A model generated the notes under the pieces. The model saw only the letters and a program-made list of their open reading frames with translations, was not told the origin of the DNA and did no database searches. Shown here one piece after another: positions 36,991 through 46,131 of a stretch of 64,000 nt of DNA. How positions within the stretch are numbered: the stretch's first letter is position 1; each line of letters opens with the position of its first letter. Source of the DNA: Flavobacterium poyangense. GTDB taxonomy: Bacteria > Bacteroidota > Bacteroidia > Flavobacteriales > Flavobacteriaceae. The translations under genes were made by a program, and so were the position numbers. Where the stretch lies: NCBI RefSeq assembly GCF_011751075.1, contig NZ_JAALLN010000002.1, forward strand, positions 390,709 to 454,708, given 5' to 3'.

Positions 36991-39900
36991 TTTGTATTAA
37001 AATATTCTTGAACCTTTTGATTAAAATTCGAGCGCAAAGGTAGTGATTGTCTATTTAAAATCTCCACACTGTTTAAATAATCCAATAACGAGCTTGGCAG
37101 CGCATTAGTTCTATTTGTAAATTCGGCTTTATTTGTTTCAGATTGGCGCTTGGTATCTTGTCCTTGTTGCTGCACTGCATTGTTTAATTTTAGTAATTCT
37201 TGTTGAATATTTAATATTCTCTGCAAGTTTTCATTTTTAAAACCTTTGTTCAAAAGTTGCTTTTCAGATTGTTTCATCTGCTCAATAACAGATCTCCCTT
37301 GAGAATCTAATCCTTGTTTAGCCAATTCTTTTTGCAAGGCTTCACGAAGTTTAACCTGTTCTTTATAAATTTCCATTATGGCTTCAGCATCTCCTTCACC
37401 ATCTTCTCCTTCTTTTCCATCCTTTTCTCCTTTACCATTTTGATTTCCTTTGCTTCCACCATTCCCGCTTTTACCATCTTTTCCTTGTCCATCCTTACCT
37501 TGTCCGCTTTGTCCCTGACCCGATTTTCCGTCTTTACCTTCACCCGGTTTTTGTCCCGGTTGATTCCCCGGCTTCATTCCTTCTTTCATTTTCTCCCCCA
37601 ATCCTTTTTGCTTTTGAATAATATCCGGTAACTGCATTCCTTGTCCATCACCTGGTTTTGGCTTTCCACTTCCCGGTTTTGACATAGACATCTGCATGTT
37701 GTTTAATAAATCACTTAAAAAATCTGCTAATTTATTGGCAGAAGAAACAGCATACTGTTGGTGCGAAACTCCTTTTGGAACCTGAACATCTGTCAAAGAT
37801 TCAATAGCTTTATCAATGTTGTATTGTACATTTCCAATTTCTTTAGTTACATCTTCAGCTACTTTCGGATTTCTTAAAGACAAAGCAAACAAACTATCAT
37901 CAACATGTTTGAACTGTTGTTTTAGATTTTGCTGTACTTTAATGTTCTTCGTATAAATAGAAGATCCCAACTTCATCGATCTAAATTGTTTCATCACATC
38001 TTCCTGAGATAAAGAATATGCTAAAAGATTATCCAGAATCTGACGAAGCATTGCCACATCTTCTTCCATCTGATCTTTCTCTTCTCCTTCCATTCCGGAC
38101 TTCATATCCTGTGCTAAACTTTTCATTTTCTTAGCCGCACTTTTCTGTTTTGGTTTAGCACCAGCAGTACTCTTTTTATTCAATTCATCAGAAGCTTTAT
38201 TCAAATCGTCTTTCAAATCTTTTTCTTTTGAAGCATCCGAAGGAATATCTAAAGGAGATTTTAATGATTTATTCTCCTCTTTTAAATTCTTTAAATCTTC
38301 TTGAATTTTATCAAATGCCTTATTAATCTCTTCTTGTTTATCAGCAGTATTTTCTTTTTCTTTATTCGAAAGCTGTTCTTGCTTCTCAGAAAGCTTGTCT
38401 AATTTATCTGCAACTTGTTCTGCTTTCTTTGAAACATAAAAACGTTTTGTTAATTCAACCAGTTGTTCTAAATTTCTGGATTGGTTTTTACTGATCTGTT
38501 TGAACTTTTCCATTTTATCAAACAACTCTTCGTTATTTAATTTATCGTTTAAGTTCTTCAGTTCGTCTAATAACTTTTGATTTTTCTCTAAATCCTTATC
38601 TGCATTTTCTAAACGCTTTTGCAAATCTTCAGCCGTTTTATCCTTTTTATCTTCTTTGAATTTATCCAAATTCTTGTTCATCTTTTCCGCAAATTGCTTC
38701 ATCAATTCATCCTGCTGCTTCTGACGTTTGAGAAACTCATTTATCTTTTGCTGGTCTTTGAACTCTAAATTATCTTTCTCTTTACCTGCATTCTGAATCT
38801 TATCCATTTCAGAAAATTGCTTGTTTTGATTCTTTAAAGATTTTTCTAAACTATTAATATTCTGATTTTGCTGCTGCAATTCTAAATCATGAACTTCATC
38901 TGTTGTAGCCACTCTATCTGAAAAAACAGAAGACTTTGTGCTTTTGAAATTATGAGGAGCGTCATTGTCAAAAATCTCAAAATAGTATTCATAGGATACT
39001 CCTTCTTCTACAGCCAGATTACTAGGAAAAGAAAAAACGAACTGATCAAAAACAGCTTGCTTTACGGGAATGGTTCCACGTTTGGCAGTCTGTGGTTTGT
39101 TGCGTTCGTAATAAACAATCTGTAGTTTTGATAAACCATAGTCATCACCCAATCTTCCTAAAACATAATTCTTATCTAACTTCAAACTATCCGGTGCCGG
39201 AGCAACATTGATCGTTGGATGCTGATCTTTGATAACAGACAGTTGATAATCCAGTTTTTCGTAGTTTTTAACCTTATTATTGGAGGTAAGAATTTGATAT
39301 TCTGTATTTTGACCTATATTTTTACTCAATTTAAACAGATTTTCGGCTTTATTGAACTTAAAAACTGATTTTTCGTCTTTCCAAACGATCTCTTCCGTAG
39401 CCTGAGTGTTCATCCTCCATGTTACTAAAGTACCTTCCGGTACGATAGCATTTCCGGTTCCTTGAATCGTTTCTGACTTTTTCTTTAAGTACGATGGGAA
39501 GTTTAATACCATTTCAAAATTAGCAATGGATGGAACTGTGATCACTTTCAATTCATATTCCTCAGACGAAACAGTATTCCCTTCAAAAGAAAAAGTTACA
39601 TTCTCTACTGGTTTCTCAATCTTAAATTCAAATTTTCCCGGTTGGGAAGATTCCATAAAATAGCTTTCATCGCCAATATGAATCATCACATTCTCGGGAA
39701 CAATCTTTCCAACAGATTCCATTTTCACAACAAAATCTTTGTTCTGTTCTGTTTGCAAATTCTGATTTAGCACCACAAATTTGAAAGGAGCCGGTGGTAA
39801 AAAAGTAGCATTAAAATGAACAACCCTATTTAAACTTTGAGAAATAATAGTACTGTTCCCTGAAATATAAAACACAGCAAAAAGCAAAATTGGAATCAAT

Positions 39901-40376
39901 GCCAATGGCAAATATTTTTTATTTGAACTAAAATTAATGGCATTTCCAAATGGAATCGGTTGCAATGAATTTGCTTTTTGCTCTATAGAAGCCAATATTA
40001 ATTCTGAACTTTCGACCGAATTTTCAGAAGCAGATAATTGTAAAAAGTTGGTTAGTTTATCACTTACTTCTGTAAAATGATTTCCAATAATAGCAGAAGC
40101 CTGATTGTAATCTATTCCTTTTTGAAGTTTGAATAACTTAAAAACCGGAAATAAAATAAAACGAAACAAAAGGAAAACTTCTACTCCGATAAAAAGCCAA
40201 AACAAAAGTGTTCGTCCCACTGGTTTTAACCAAAGGAAATACTCAATAAAAAGTGTAATTAAAAAATACAAAAGACCAAAACCGGTAAAAAGAAGAATTC
40301 CTTTTATAAGTTCATTGGTATAATACTTTTTAATAAAGGCTTCGAGCTTTAGATATATGGCAGACGTTGTTTTCAA
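36987..40376 (-). CDS. DUF4175-family large membrane protein
   Basis: 1129 residues. Two N-terminal membrane helices (ILLFTGFGLLYFLITLFIEYFLW; LLFWLFIGVEVFLLFRFILFPVF) and a third near residue ~160 (LPLALIPILLFAVFYISG) are followed by Ig-like strands (~190-450). Next comes a very long coiled coil rich in Lys/Glu/Gln/Asn (~480-850), then a Gly/Lys/Gln-rich low-complexity segment (~925-1000) and a final helical part. This matches the Bacteroidota DUF4175 family, of unknown function. The layout suggests a membrane-anchored protein with a large extracytoplasmic rod. It is upstream of and coupled to ybeY. Confidence 0.85.
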   Translation of the reverse strand: MKTTSAIYLKLEAFIKKYYTNELIKGILLFTGFGLLYFLITLFIEYFLWLKPVGRTLLFWLFIGVEVFLLFRFILFPVFKLFKLQKGIDYNQASAIIGNHFTEVSDKLTNFLQLSASENSVESSELILASIEQKANSLQPIPFGNAINFSSNKKYLPLALIPILLFAVFYISGNSTIISQSLNRVVHFNATFLPPAPFKFVVLNQNLQTEQNKDFVVKMESVGKIVPENVMIHIGDESYFMESSQPGKFEFKIEKPVENVTFSFEGNTVSSEEYELKVITVPSIANFEMVLNFPSYLKKKSETIQGTGNAIVPEGTLVTWRMNTQATEEIVWKDEKSVFKFNKAENLFKLSKNIGQNTEYQILTSNNKVKNYEKLDYQLSVIKDQHPTINVAPAPDSLKLDKNYVLGRLGDDYGLSKLQIVYYERNKPQTAKRGTIPVKQAVFDQFVFSFPSNLAVEEGVSYEYYFEIFDNDAPHNFKSTKSSVFSDRVATTDEVHDLELQQQNQNINSLEKSLKNQNKQFSEMDKIQNAGKEKDNLEFKDQQKINEFLKRQKQQDELMKQFAEKMNKNLDKFKEDKKDKTAEDLQKRLENADKDLEKNQKLLDELKNLNDKLNNEELFDKMEKFKQISKNQSRNLEQLVELTKRFYVSKKAEQVADKLDKLSEKQEQLSNKEKENTADKQEEINKAFDKIQEDLKNLKEENKSLKSPLDIPSDASKEKDLKDDLNKASDELNKKSTAGAKPKQKSAAKKMKSLAQDMKSGMEGEEKDQMEEDVAMLRQILDNLLAYSLSQEDVMKQFRSMKLGSSIYTKNIKVQQNLKQQFKHVDDSLFALSLRNPKVAEDVTKEIGNVQYNIDKAIESLTDVQVPKGVSHQQYAVSSANKLADFLSDLLNNMQMSMSKPGSGKPKPGDGQGMQLPDIIQKQKGLGEKMKEGMKPGNQPGQKPGEGKDGKSGQGQSGQGKDGQGKDGKSGNGGSKGNQNGKGEKDGKEGEDGEGDAEAIMEIYKEQVKLREALQKELAKQGLDSQGRSVIEQMKQSEKQLLNKGFKNENLQRILNIQQELLKLNNAVQQQGQDTKRQSETNKAEFTNRTNALPSSLLDYLNSVEILNRQSLPLRSNFNQKVQEYFNTK

Positions 40377-40492
40377 AATGAATCTGTTTTATTTATAACC
40401 TATAAAAGTACGAATTATAGTGATTTAAATTCCAAAAAAAGAAATTCCAAATTCCAATACTCTTACTGTCTTGGAATTTGGAATTTTAAAAA

Positions 40493-40521
40493 TTTGGGAT
40501 TTAACTAATATCGTATCTTTG
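40493..40521 (+). promoter_or_regulatory. Promoter of gltX
   Basis: TTTG at 40493-40496, 17 bp spacer, TATCTTTG at 40514-40521, 18 bp before the ATG at 40540. This supports the shorter gltX start. Confidence 0.7.
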
Positions 40522-40539
40522 CATCAAAATTTCAAACAA

Positions 40540-42045
40540 ATGTCAAAGCAAGTTCGGGTGCGTTTTGCACCAAGTCCAACAGGGCCATTACATATTGGTG
40601 GTGTTCGTACTGCCCTATTTAATTATTTATTTGCCAAAAAAAACAATGGCGTTTTTTATCTAAGAATTGAAGATACCGATCAGACTCGTTTTGTTCCCGG
40701 TGCCGAAGCTTATATAATGGAAGCACTAGAATGGTTGGGAATTGCTCCAGAAGAAACCGTTGGGAAAAATGAAAAATTTGGTCCGTACAGACAAAGTGAT
40801 CGTAAAGCATTGTACCAGGAATATGCAGATCAATTGATCAATTCGGGTTGGGCTTATTATGCTTTTGATACTCCGGAAGCACTTGATGCTTTGAGAAAAG
40901 AACATGAAGCAGATGGAAAAACATTTATTTACAACCATCACAATCGTGAAAAATTAGAAACATCACTGGTAATTTCTGCTGACGAAGTTTCAAAAAGAAT
41001 TGCAAATGGCGAACATTATGTAATCCGTTTTAAGACTCCGGTTGATGAAACTTTACACTTAAAGGACATCATTCGTGGAGATGTTAAGTTTGAAACGAAT
41101 CTTCTTGATGATAAAGTTTTATTCAAAAGTGACGGAATGCCTACCTATCATTTGGCCAACATTGTTGATGATCATTTGATGGAAACTTCCCATGTAATTC
41201 GTGGTGAAGAATGGTTGCCTTCTATGCCACTTCACGTTTTATTATACCGAGCATTTGGATGGGATGCCCCGGAATTTGCTCATCTACCTCTGATTTTAAA
41301 ACCAGTTGGTAACGGAAAATTATCAAAAAGAGATGGTGATAAATTAGGATTTCCTGTGTTTCCACTAGAATGGAAAACTGAAGATGGTATTTCTTCCGGT
41401 TACAGAGAGAATGGATTTTTCCCGGAAGCCGTTCTAAATTTCCTTGCCTTGTTGGGATGGAATGACGGAACAGATAAAGAATTATTTTCATTAGAAGAAC
41501 TTGTAGCCGCTTTTGACTTAAACAGAGTTCATAAATCGGGAGCAAAATTTGATCCTGAGAAAAATAAATGGTTCAATCATCAGTATTTAATCAAACAAAA
41601 TAATGCTGATTTAGCGAAAGCCTTTACTCCTATTTTAGAAGAAAAAGGGTTCTCTCCTTCGCTCGAACTGACAACTCGCATTGTATCTTTAATAAAAGAA
41701 CGTGCTCATTTTGTTTCTGAATTTTGGGATCTGACTGACTTCTTTTTTCAAGCCCCAACTTCTTACGATGAGAAAGCAAGCAAAAACTGGAAGGAAGAAA
41801 CACCAGCTTTGATGCAGGAATTGATCTCTGTTTTAGAAAATATTGAAGATTTTACTTCCGTTACTATCGAAACAATCGTCAAAGATTGGTTAACAAAAAA
41901 CGAAATCGGAATGGGTAAAGTGATGCAACCTTTCAGGCTAAGTTTGGTTGGAGCTTTAAAAGGTCCTCACCTATTTGACATTGTTGAAATCATTGGAAAA
42001 GAAGAAACGATTTCGAGAATTCAGAAAGCAATAAGTTCTCTATAA
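40540..42045 (+). CDS. gltX: Glutamate--tRNA ligase
   Basis: 501 residues from ATG at 40540. The frame is open 23 codons further upstream, but that part lies across the promoter and repeats, and family members start at MSKQVRVRFAPSPTGPLHIGG. The class I motifs are PLHIGG (HIGH) and GNGKLSKRDGD (KMSKS-like), with YFAFDTPEAL-type sequence in the catalytic domain and an all-helical anticodon-binding C-terminus. It charges tRNA-Glu. A separate glnS is present at 46132-48249, so tRNA-Gln charging need not depend on this enzyme. Confidence 0.95.
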   Translation: MSKQVRVRFAPSPTGPLHIGGVRTALFNYLFAKKNNGVFYLRIEDTDQTRFVPGAEAYIMEALEWLGIAPEETVGKNEKFGPYRQSDRKALYQEYADQLINSGWAYYAFDTPEALDALRKEHEADGKTFIYNHHNREKLETSLVISADEVSKRIANGEHYVIRFKTPVDETLHLKDIIRGDVKFETNLLDDKVLFKSDGMPTYHLANIVDDHLMETSHVIRGEEWLPSMPLHVLLYRAFGWDAPEFAHLPLILKPVGNGKLSKRDGDKLGFPVFPLEWKTEDGISSGYRENGFFPEAVLNFLALLGWNDGTDKELFSLEELVAAFDLNRVHKSGAKFDPEKNKWFNHQYLIKQNNADLAKAFTPILEEKGFSPSLELTTRIVSLIKERAHFVSEFWDLTDFFFQAPTSYDEKASKNWKEETPALMQELISVLENIEDFTSVTIETIVKDWLTKNEIGMGKVMQPFRLSLVGALKGPHLFDIVEIIGKEETISRIQKAISSL

Positions 42046-42066
42046 AACTAACTTTGGATCAAAAAT

Positions 42067-42110
42067 AAACGCTAAGAAACATCGCTTAAAAATGTTCTTA
42101 GCGTTTTTTT
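42067..42110 (+). terminator. Terminator of gltX
   Basis: Stem AAACGCTAAG (42067-42076) / CTTAGCGTTT (42097-42106), then a run of T. Confidence 0.85.
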
Positions 42111-42180
42111 AGTATTGTAAAAAAATAAATCCGAGGAATTTTCGTAATTTAACGCACCATAAAATTAAATCAGTATCCCT

Positions 42181-43161
42181 ATGTACACACCATTTATTAT
42201 CATTTTAGTATTTGCGTTCTTTATTTTAATGTCTTCCTTTTTTACTGTGAAACAACAATCTTCAGTAGTTATAGAAAGATTTGGAAAATTTTTGAGCGTG
42301 AGAAATTCAGGATTACAGTTGAAAATCCCGATCGTTGACAGATTAGCCGGACGCGTAAATCTTAAAATTCAACAGTTAGATGTTATCATCGAAACCAAAA
42401 CCAAAGACAATGTTTTTATCAAAATGAAGGTTTCGGTTCAGTTTAAAGTTATCCAGGAAAAAGTATACGAAGCTTTTTATAAACTGGAATATCCACATGA
42501 TCAAATAACTTCTTATGTGTTTGATGTTGTACGTGCTGAAGTTCCGAAACTAAAATTGGATGATGTTTTTGAAAGAAAAGACGATATTGCTGTTGCAGTA
42601 AAACGTGAGTTAAACGAAGCAATGGCTACTTATGGATATGACATTATCAATACTTTGGTAACTGATATTGATCCGGATATCCAGGTAAAAAATGCAATGA
42701 ACAGAATTAATGCTGCTGACAGAGAGAAAACTGCAGCTGAATTTGAGGCAGAAAGTTCAAGAATCAGAATCGTTGCCAAAGCAAAAGCCGAAGCTGAAAG
42801 TAAGCGTTTACAAGGACAAGGTATTGCAGATCAGCGTCGTGAAATTGCAAGAGGTCTAGTAGAAAGTGTTGAAGTTTTGAACAATGTTGGAATTAATTCT
42901 CAAGAAGCTTCTGCCTTAATTGTTGTTACACAACATTATGATACTTTGCAAGCCATTGGTGCTGATGCTAATTCTAATTTAATACTTCTTCCAAATTCTC
43001 CACAAGCCGGAAGTGATATGTTGAATAATATGGTAGCCTCTTTTACCGCTTCTAATCAAGTAGGTGAAATGATGAAAAAAACCAATAAAAAAATTGAAAA
43101 ATCTAAACCTATTCAACCGCAATCAGGTTACGAAGATGACATAAATTCGGAAGAAAAATAA
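42181..43161 (+). CDS. SPFH/Band 7 (stomatin-like) membrane protein
   Basis: 326 residues. An N-terminal membrane anchor (FIIILVFAFFILMSSFF, residues ~5-21) precedes the SPFH domain (VVIERFGKFLSVRNSGLQLKIPIVDRLAGRVNLKIQQLDV... LVTDIDPDIQVKNAMNRINAADREK), then a coiled coil of Ala/Glu/Lys (EAESSRIRIVAKAKAEAESKRLQGQG) and a flexible tail. These proteins form oligomeric membrane microdomain scaffolds that associate with proteases and quality-control factors. It is a single gene with its own terminator; no NfeD partner is adjacent. Confidence 0.92.
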   Translation: MYTPFIIILVFAFFILMSSFFTVKQQSSVVIERFGKFLSVRNSGLQLKIPIVDRLAGRVNLKIQQLDVIIETKTKDNVFIKMKVSVQFKVIQEKVYEAFYKLEYPHDQITSYVFDVVRAEVPKLKLDDVFERKDDIAVAVKRELNEAMATYGYDIINTLVTDIDPDIQVKNAMNRINAADREKTAAEFEAESSRIRIVAKAKAEAESKRLQGQGIADQRREIARGLVESVEVLNNVGINSQEASALIVVTQHYDTLQAIGADANSNLILLPNSPQAGSDMLNNMVASFTASNQVGEMMKKTNKKIEKSKPIQPQSGYEDDINSEEK

Positions 43162-43171
43162 TTACAAAAAC

Positions 43172-43200
43172 AAAAAAGAGGCTTAATTGCCTCTTTTTTT
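43172..43200 (+). terminator. Bidirectional terminator after the SPFH gene
   Basis: Stem AAAAAGAGGC (43173-43182) / GCCTCTTTTT (43189-43198) with a 6-nt loop and T-run. It overlaps the 3' end of the convergent 84-residue gene. Confidence 0.85.
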
Positions 43201-43437
43201 ATTGATAAACCACCCAATTATATAGGGTAAAATAGATTGCAAAATAGTTACATAAGAGTTCGAAAAATACTCTTTGTAAGATGAGAAAAATCCGTTTACT
43301 ATATTTTGAGGGGTAATACTTTCTTTTGATTTCTGAAAACTCAAAACTAACTTCTGGTAATTTATCTCTTTTTCGAGTTTCAATATCTCTAAATCTCGTT
43401 CGATTTCGGCATACGAAGCGTATTTTTTTGTTTCCAT
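43183..43437 (-). CDS. Small protein with C-terminal membrane segment (DUF6327-like)
   Basis: 84 residues. The opening METKKYASYAEIERDLEILKLEKEINYQKL is an amphipathic helix and the C-terminus (ITILQSILPYIIGWFINKK) a weak membrane segment. It looks like the small flavobacterial family DUF6327; no function is known. It directly follows the holin-like gene (3-bp gap) and is part of the same envelope trio. Confidence 0.7.
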   Translation of the reverse strand: METKKYASYAEIERDLEILKLEKEINYQKLVLSFQKSKESITPQNIVNGFFSSYKEYFSNSYVTILQSILPYIIGWFINKKRGN

Positions 43438-43440
43438 AAA

Positions 43441-43791
43441 TTAATCGTTAAAAAAGATTTCTGAAAATTTCTCCAAAATTGGTCCTTCAACAAACTTATC
43501 TTTAATAAAGAAAAGCAAAATTGTTGCTACCAAATACATCCCTCCCACTATTAAAAATCCTAAAGTATAACTTCCGAACATTGCACTAAAAGCAAAAGCA
43601 AGCGCCACAGAACCAAACAACAAAACCATACCCACGCAAAGCAAAATTAAAGTAAACTTAAAAATTAGCGTTGTAGATTTCATTGCTACTTTAAAACCCC
43701 AAAGTTTATAGTATGCCAAGTGACTCTCTAAATATTCTTTAGCCTGATCCTGCATATTTTCGGTATGTTCTTTTAATTCTTCAAAAGCCAT
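43441..43791 (-). CDS. Phage-holin-like / competence-type membrane protein
   Basis: 116 residues from ATG at 43791 (MAFEELKEHTENMQDQAKEY). The frame extends 13 codons upstream, but that part is spacer-like. Two membrane helices (STTLIFKFTLILLCVGMVLLFGSVALAFAF; GFLIVGGMYLVATILLFFI) are separated by a short glycine turn, the layout of the Phage_holin_3_6 family. There are no phage genes nearby, and its neighbours (YtxH and a DUF6327-like protein) point to a chromosomal stress-linked envelope role. That role is an inference. Confidence 0.78.
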   Translation of the reverse strand: MAFEELKEHTENMQDQAKEYLESHLAYYKLWGFKVAMKSTTLIFKFTLILLCVGMVLLFGSVALAFAFSAMFGSYTLGFLIVGGMYLVATILLFFIKDKFVEGPILEKFSEIFFND

Positions 43792-43920
43792 AATTCGATT
43801 TTTAGTTAAATAATAAAGCACAAAACGCACTTTTAAAATTGCAATTTACTTATTAAAAGTAACCCAATAAACTTGAAATGCAATCTATTAAAAAATTCGT
43901 TTTGTGCCTGACTTAGAAAT

Positions 43921-44247
43921 TTACTTTTGAAGCTTTGCGTTTTGCGCTTTCAAATCTGCAAGTTTAGATTCTAAAAATGAAATTACTTCTTCTGTTTTGT
44001 AACTCATATTTGAAAGTAAATCTTCATATGTTCCGTCAAGATTCTTTTTTGCATGTGTGAACTTTTCACGCAACACTTCAGAACTTGCTTCCAATGAATC
44101 TTTCAAATTATGTGCTGCATCATCTAAACCCTCTTTAAGTTTTGCTCGTGTTTTAGATCCTTTATCCGGAGCAAATAAAATTCCTATTGCGGCTCCTACT
44201 GCTGCACCGGCTACAATTGCAGCGATGGTATTTGATTTATTAGACAT
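43921..44247 (-). CDS. YtxH-domain protein
   Basis: 108 residues. The Ala/Gly-rich membrane segment IAAIVAGAAVGAAIGILFAPDKGSKTRAKLKEGLDDAA is the YtxH signature, and helices rich in Lys/Glu follow to the end. YtxH proteins are general-stress proteins of unknown mechanism in Firmicutes and are common in Bacteroidota. It heads the trio YtxH, holin-like, DUF6327-like on the minus strand. Confidence 0.87.
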   Translation of the reverse strand: MSNKSNTIAAIVAGAAVGAAIGILFAPDKGSKTRAKLKEGLDDAAHNLKDSLEASSEVLREKFTHAKKNLDGTYEDLLSNMSYKTEEVISFLESKLADLKAQNAKLQK

Positions 44248-44338
44248 ACTATTTATATTTAAATGATTAATAAAGATACTTCTTTTTTAAGCTATAATTT
44301 ACTGATTAAAAGAAATTTACAAAAATGTAACAAAGCAA

Positions 44339-44818
44339 TTAATATACGTAAGCAACAGCTTCATATTTTCCATTACCTTTTTCCACAATACTTACAAACG
44401 GATAACCTTTTAACGCTGATTTAGTTTTTATCAACATTGCGGTTTGTTTTTGTTGAGCACTTGGCTGCTCCCCTTTTGTCTTAACCGAAACTCCGGAAAA
44501 GTTTGCTGCCTTTTTTAAACCTACTGTTTTTTCCTGTGGTAAAACCTGAACCAATTTGTAATCTGATTTTGAATCAACTATTACTCGATCAGAAATTTTT
44601 TGAGTTTGACTGGTTTGTTTGTTTGTAACTTGTGAAACAGCAAACTTGCTAATTTTCATTTCTTCAGTACTTCCGTTCAAAGAATAATAAATTAAATCAT
44701 TTTCATTTTTGATGAAATTAACATTCAATTGTTCACCATTGTGTTTTGTAATTTGATGTGTCTGAGAAATTGCTATGTTAGCAAACAATAACGCTACTGT
44801 AAAATATACTATTTTCAT
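44339..44818 (-). CDS. Exported protein of unknown function
   Basis: 159 residues with a signal peptide (MKIVYFTVALLFANIAISQ). The mature part has short beta strands (HNGEQLNVNFIKNENDLIYYSLNGSTEEMKISKF) and a final VSIVEKGNGKYEAVAYVY. I recognise no domain. The next gene downstream on the same strand is the YtxH protein, 91 bp away. Confidence 0.68.
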   Translation of the reverse strand: MKIVYFTVALLFANIAISQTHQITKHNGEQLNVNFIKNENDLIYYSLNGSTEEMKISKFAVSQVTNKQTSQTQKISDRVIVDSKSDYKLVQVLPQEKTVGLKKAANFSGVSVKTKGEQPSAQQKQTAMLIKTKSALKGYPFVSIVEKGNGKYEAVAYVY

Positions 44819-46131
44819 AAATATCAGATTTAAAATTAAAAACTAAAAATAATTACTAACCTTTAGTACAATCGTAAAAATACCAACTTTATAAACAATT
44901 GTATGTTAATAACCCGTTAAACTAAGAAAAAGGAAGAAAAAAACTTAAATAAAGCCCTTAAATCAACAATAATTTAAAATTCAACTACTAACATAAAAGA
45001 AAACAGAAAGCAGCTTACAATAGAATTATGAAGGCCTCTTTTAATCAAAAACAATTATTAAAATTAAAAAATCAATAATTTTTAACAATAATCATTAAAA
45101 ACTACTATAATTAATTTTAAAATCATTAAAATTGATACAATATTAAACTGCATATTCCAGCCATTTTTTCTTCATCAAAATTAACAAATTGATCAAGAAT
45201 TAGAAAACCAACTGTATTTTCAACTTTCCAAATAATTTTATAGTAATAAATCAAAAAAATGAAGCTAAAAAAGATCAAAATCAAAATAAAGCTTCTCAAT
45301 TAATGATTTTTCAAAAGATGATAAATGAATTAGAAGAAATTAAAAAAGGTCTTAAAATTAATTTATGGAGGTTAATTTTAATCATCTAAAATTATTAAAT
45401 ATAAATTTATAATAGTTTTATACAATAATAAACAAAAACACAAATAATACTAATATCTATAATCAAAACTGATACATTCGCTAAAAAAACATTTTCGAAC
45501 TAATTTTACTTTTATTACCTAAAATTTCCAAGATCGAGTCAGTTCTTAACTTTATAAGCAATTTGGCACTTCTAAGCTCAAAAACAATCTAAAATTAGAG
45601 TAAAATTTAAATAAAGCTCTTATTTGAAGGATTTATTAGAAAAGGATTTATTAGTCAGAAGAAATAAAATAATACCTTAAAATTAATTTATAGAAGTCAA
45701 TTTTAATAAAAAATATTTATTAAAATAATAAAATTAATAATTATACTAAATGATATACAAAATTTAATAAAAACTTTATTTTGATAATTAAAACTTATGT
45801 TTCTTCTGAAAAACGAATCCAACTACATTTTGCTACTAAAAAATAGAGCAAAAGTCAAAAAAAGAGATAGAATTCTCCACTTTATAAACAATCTAATGTT
45901 GATAACCAAAAAAGTATAACAAAACTGACCTTAAAATTAAAATAAAGCCACTTATTCAATGATTTTTTAAAAGACAACTTAGGAGTCGGAATAAACTAAA
46001 AAACACTTTAAAATCAATTTATGAAAGCTATTTTTAATATTGAAAAATTATTAATTATTAAATTTCAATAGAAAAACTAAATAATAAAAAAAAAGCGCTT
46101 TAATAAGCGCTTTTAATAAATAATATTGATA
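44819..46131. repeat. Four decayed tandem copies of a ~330-bp unit, no genes
   Basis: The landmark AATAAAGC occurs at 44948, 45285, 45610 and 45941 (steps 337, 325, 331). A second landmark, AATTTATGGAG-like, occurs at 45024, 45360, 45685 and 46016 (steps 336, 325, 331). A third, ACTTTATAAACAA-like, occurs at ~44885, ~45221, 45549 and 45880. The identical step sizes at independent landmarks show a true tandem array. No frame is open across the units and no known element is recognised. The right end is the glnS terminator. Confidence 0.8.
46086..46114 (-). terminator. Terminator of glnS
   Basis: Stem AAAAGCGCTT (46091-46100) / AAGCGCTTTT (46105-46114). On the minus strand the stem is followed by nine T. 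Confidence 0.88.

Noticed and set aside
40471..40539. Longer N-terminus of gltX
   Set aside because: Overlaps the promoter and AAATTCC repeats; family start is at 40540.
43441..43791. Prophage remnant suggested by a holin-like protein
   Set aside because: No other phage genes nearby; the family is common as a chromosomal membrane protein.
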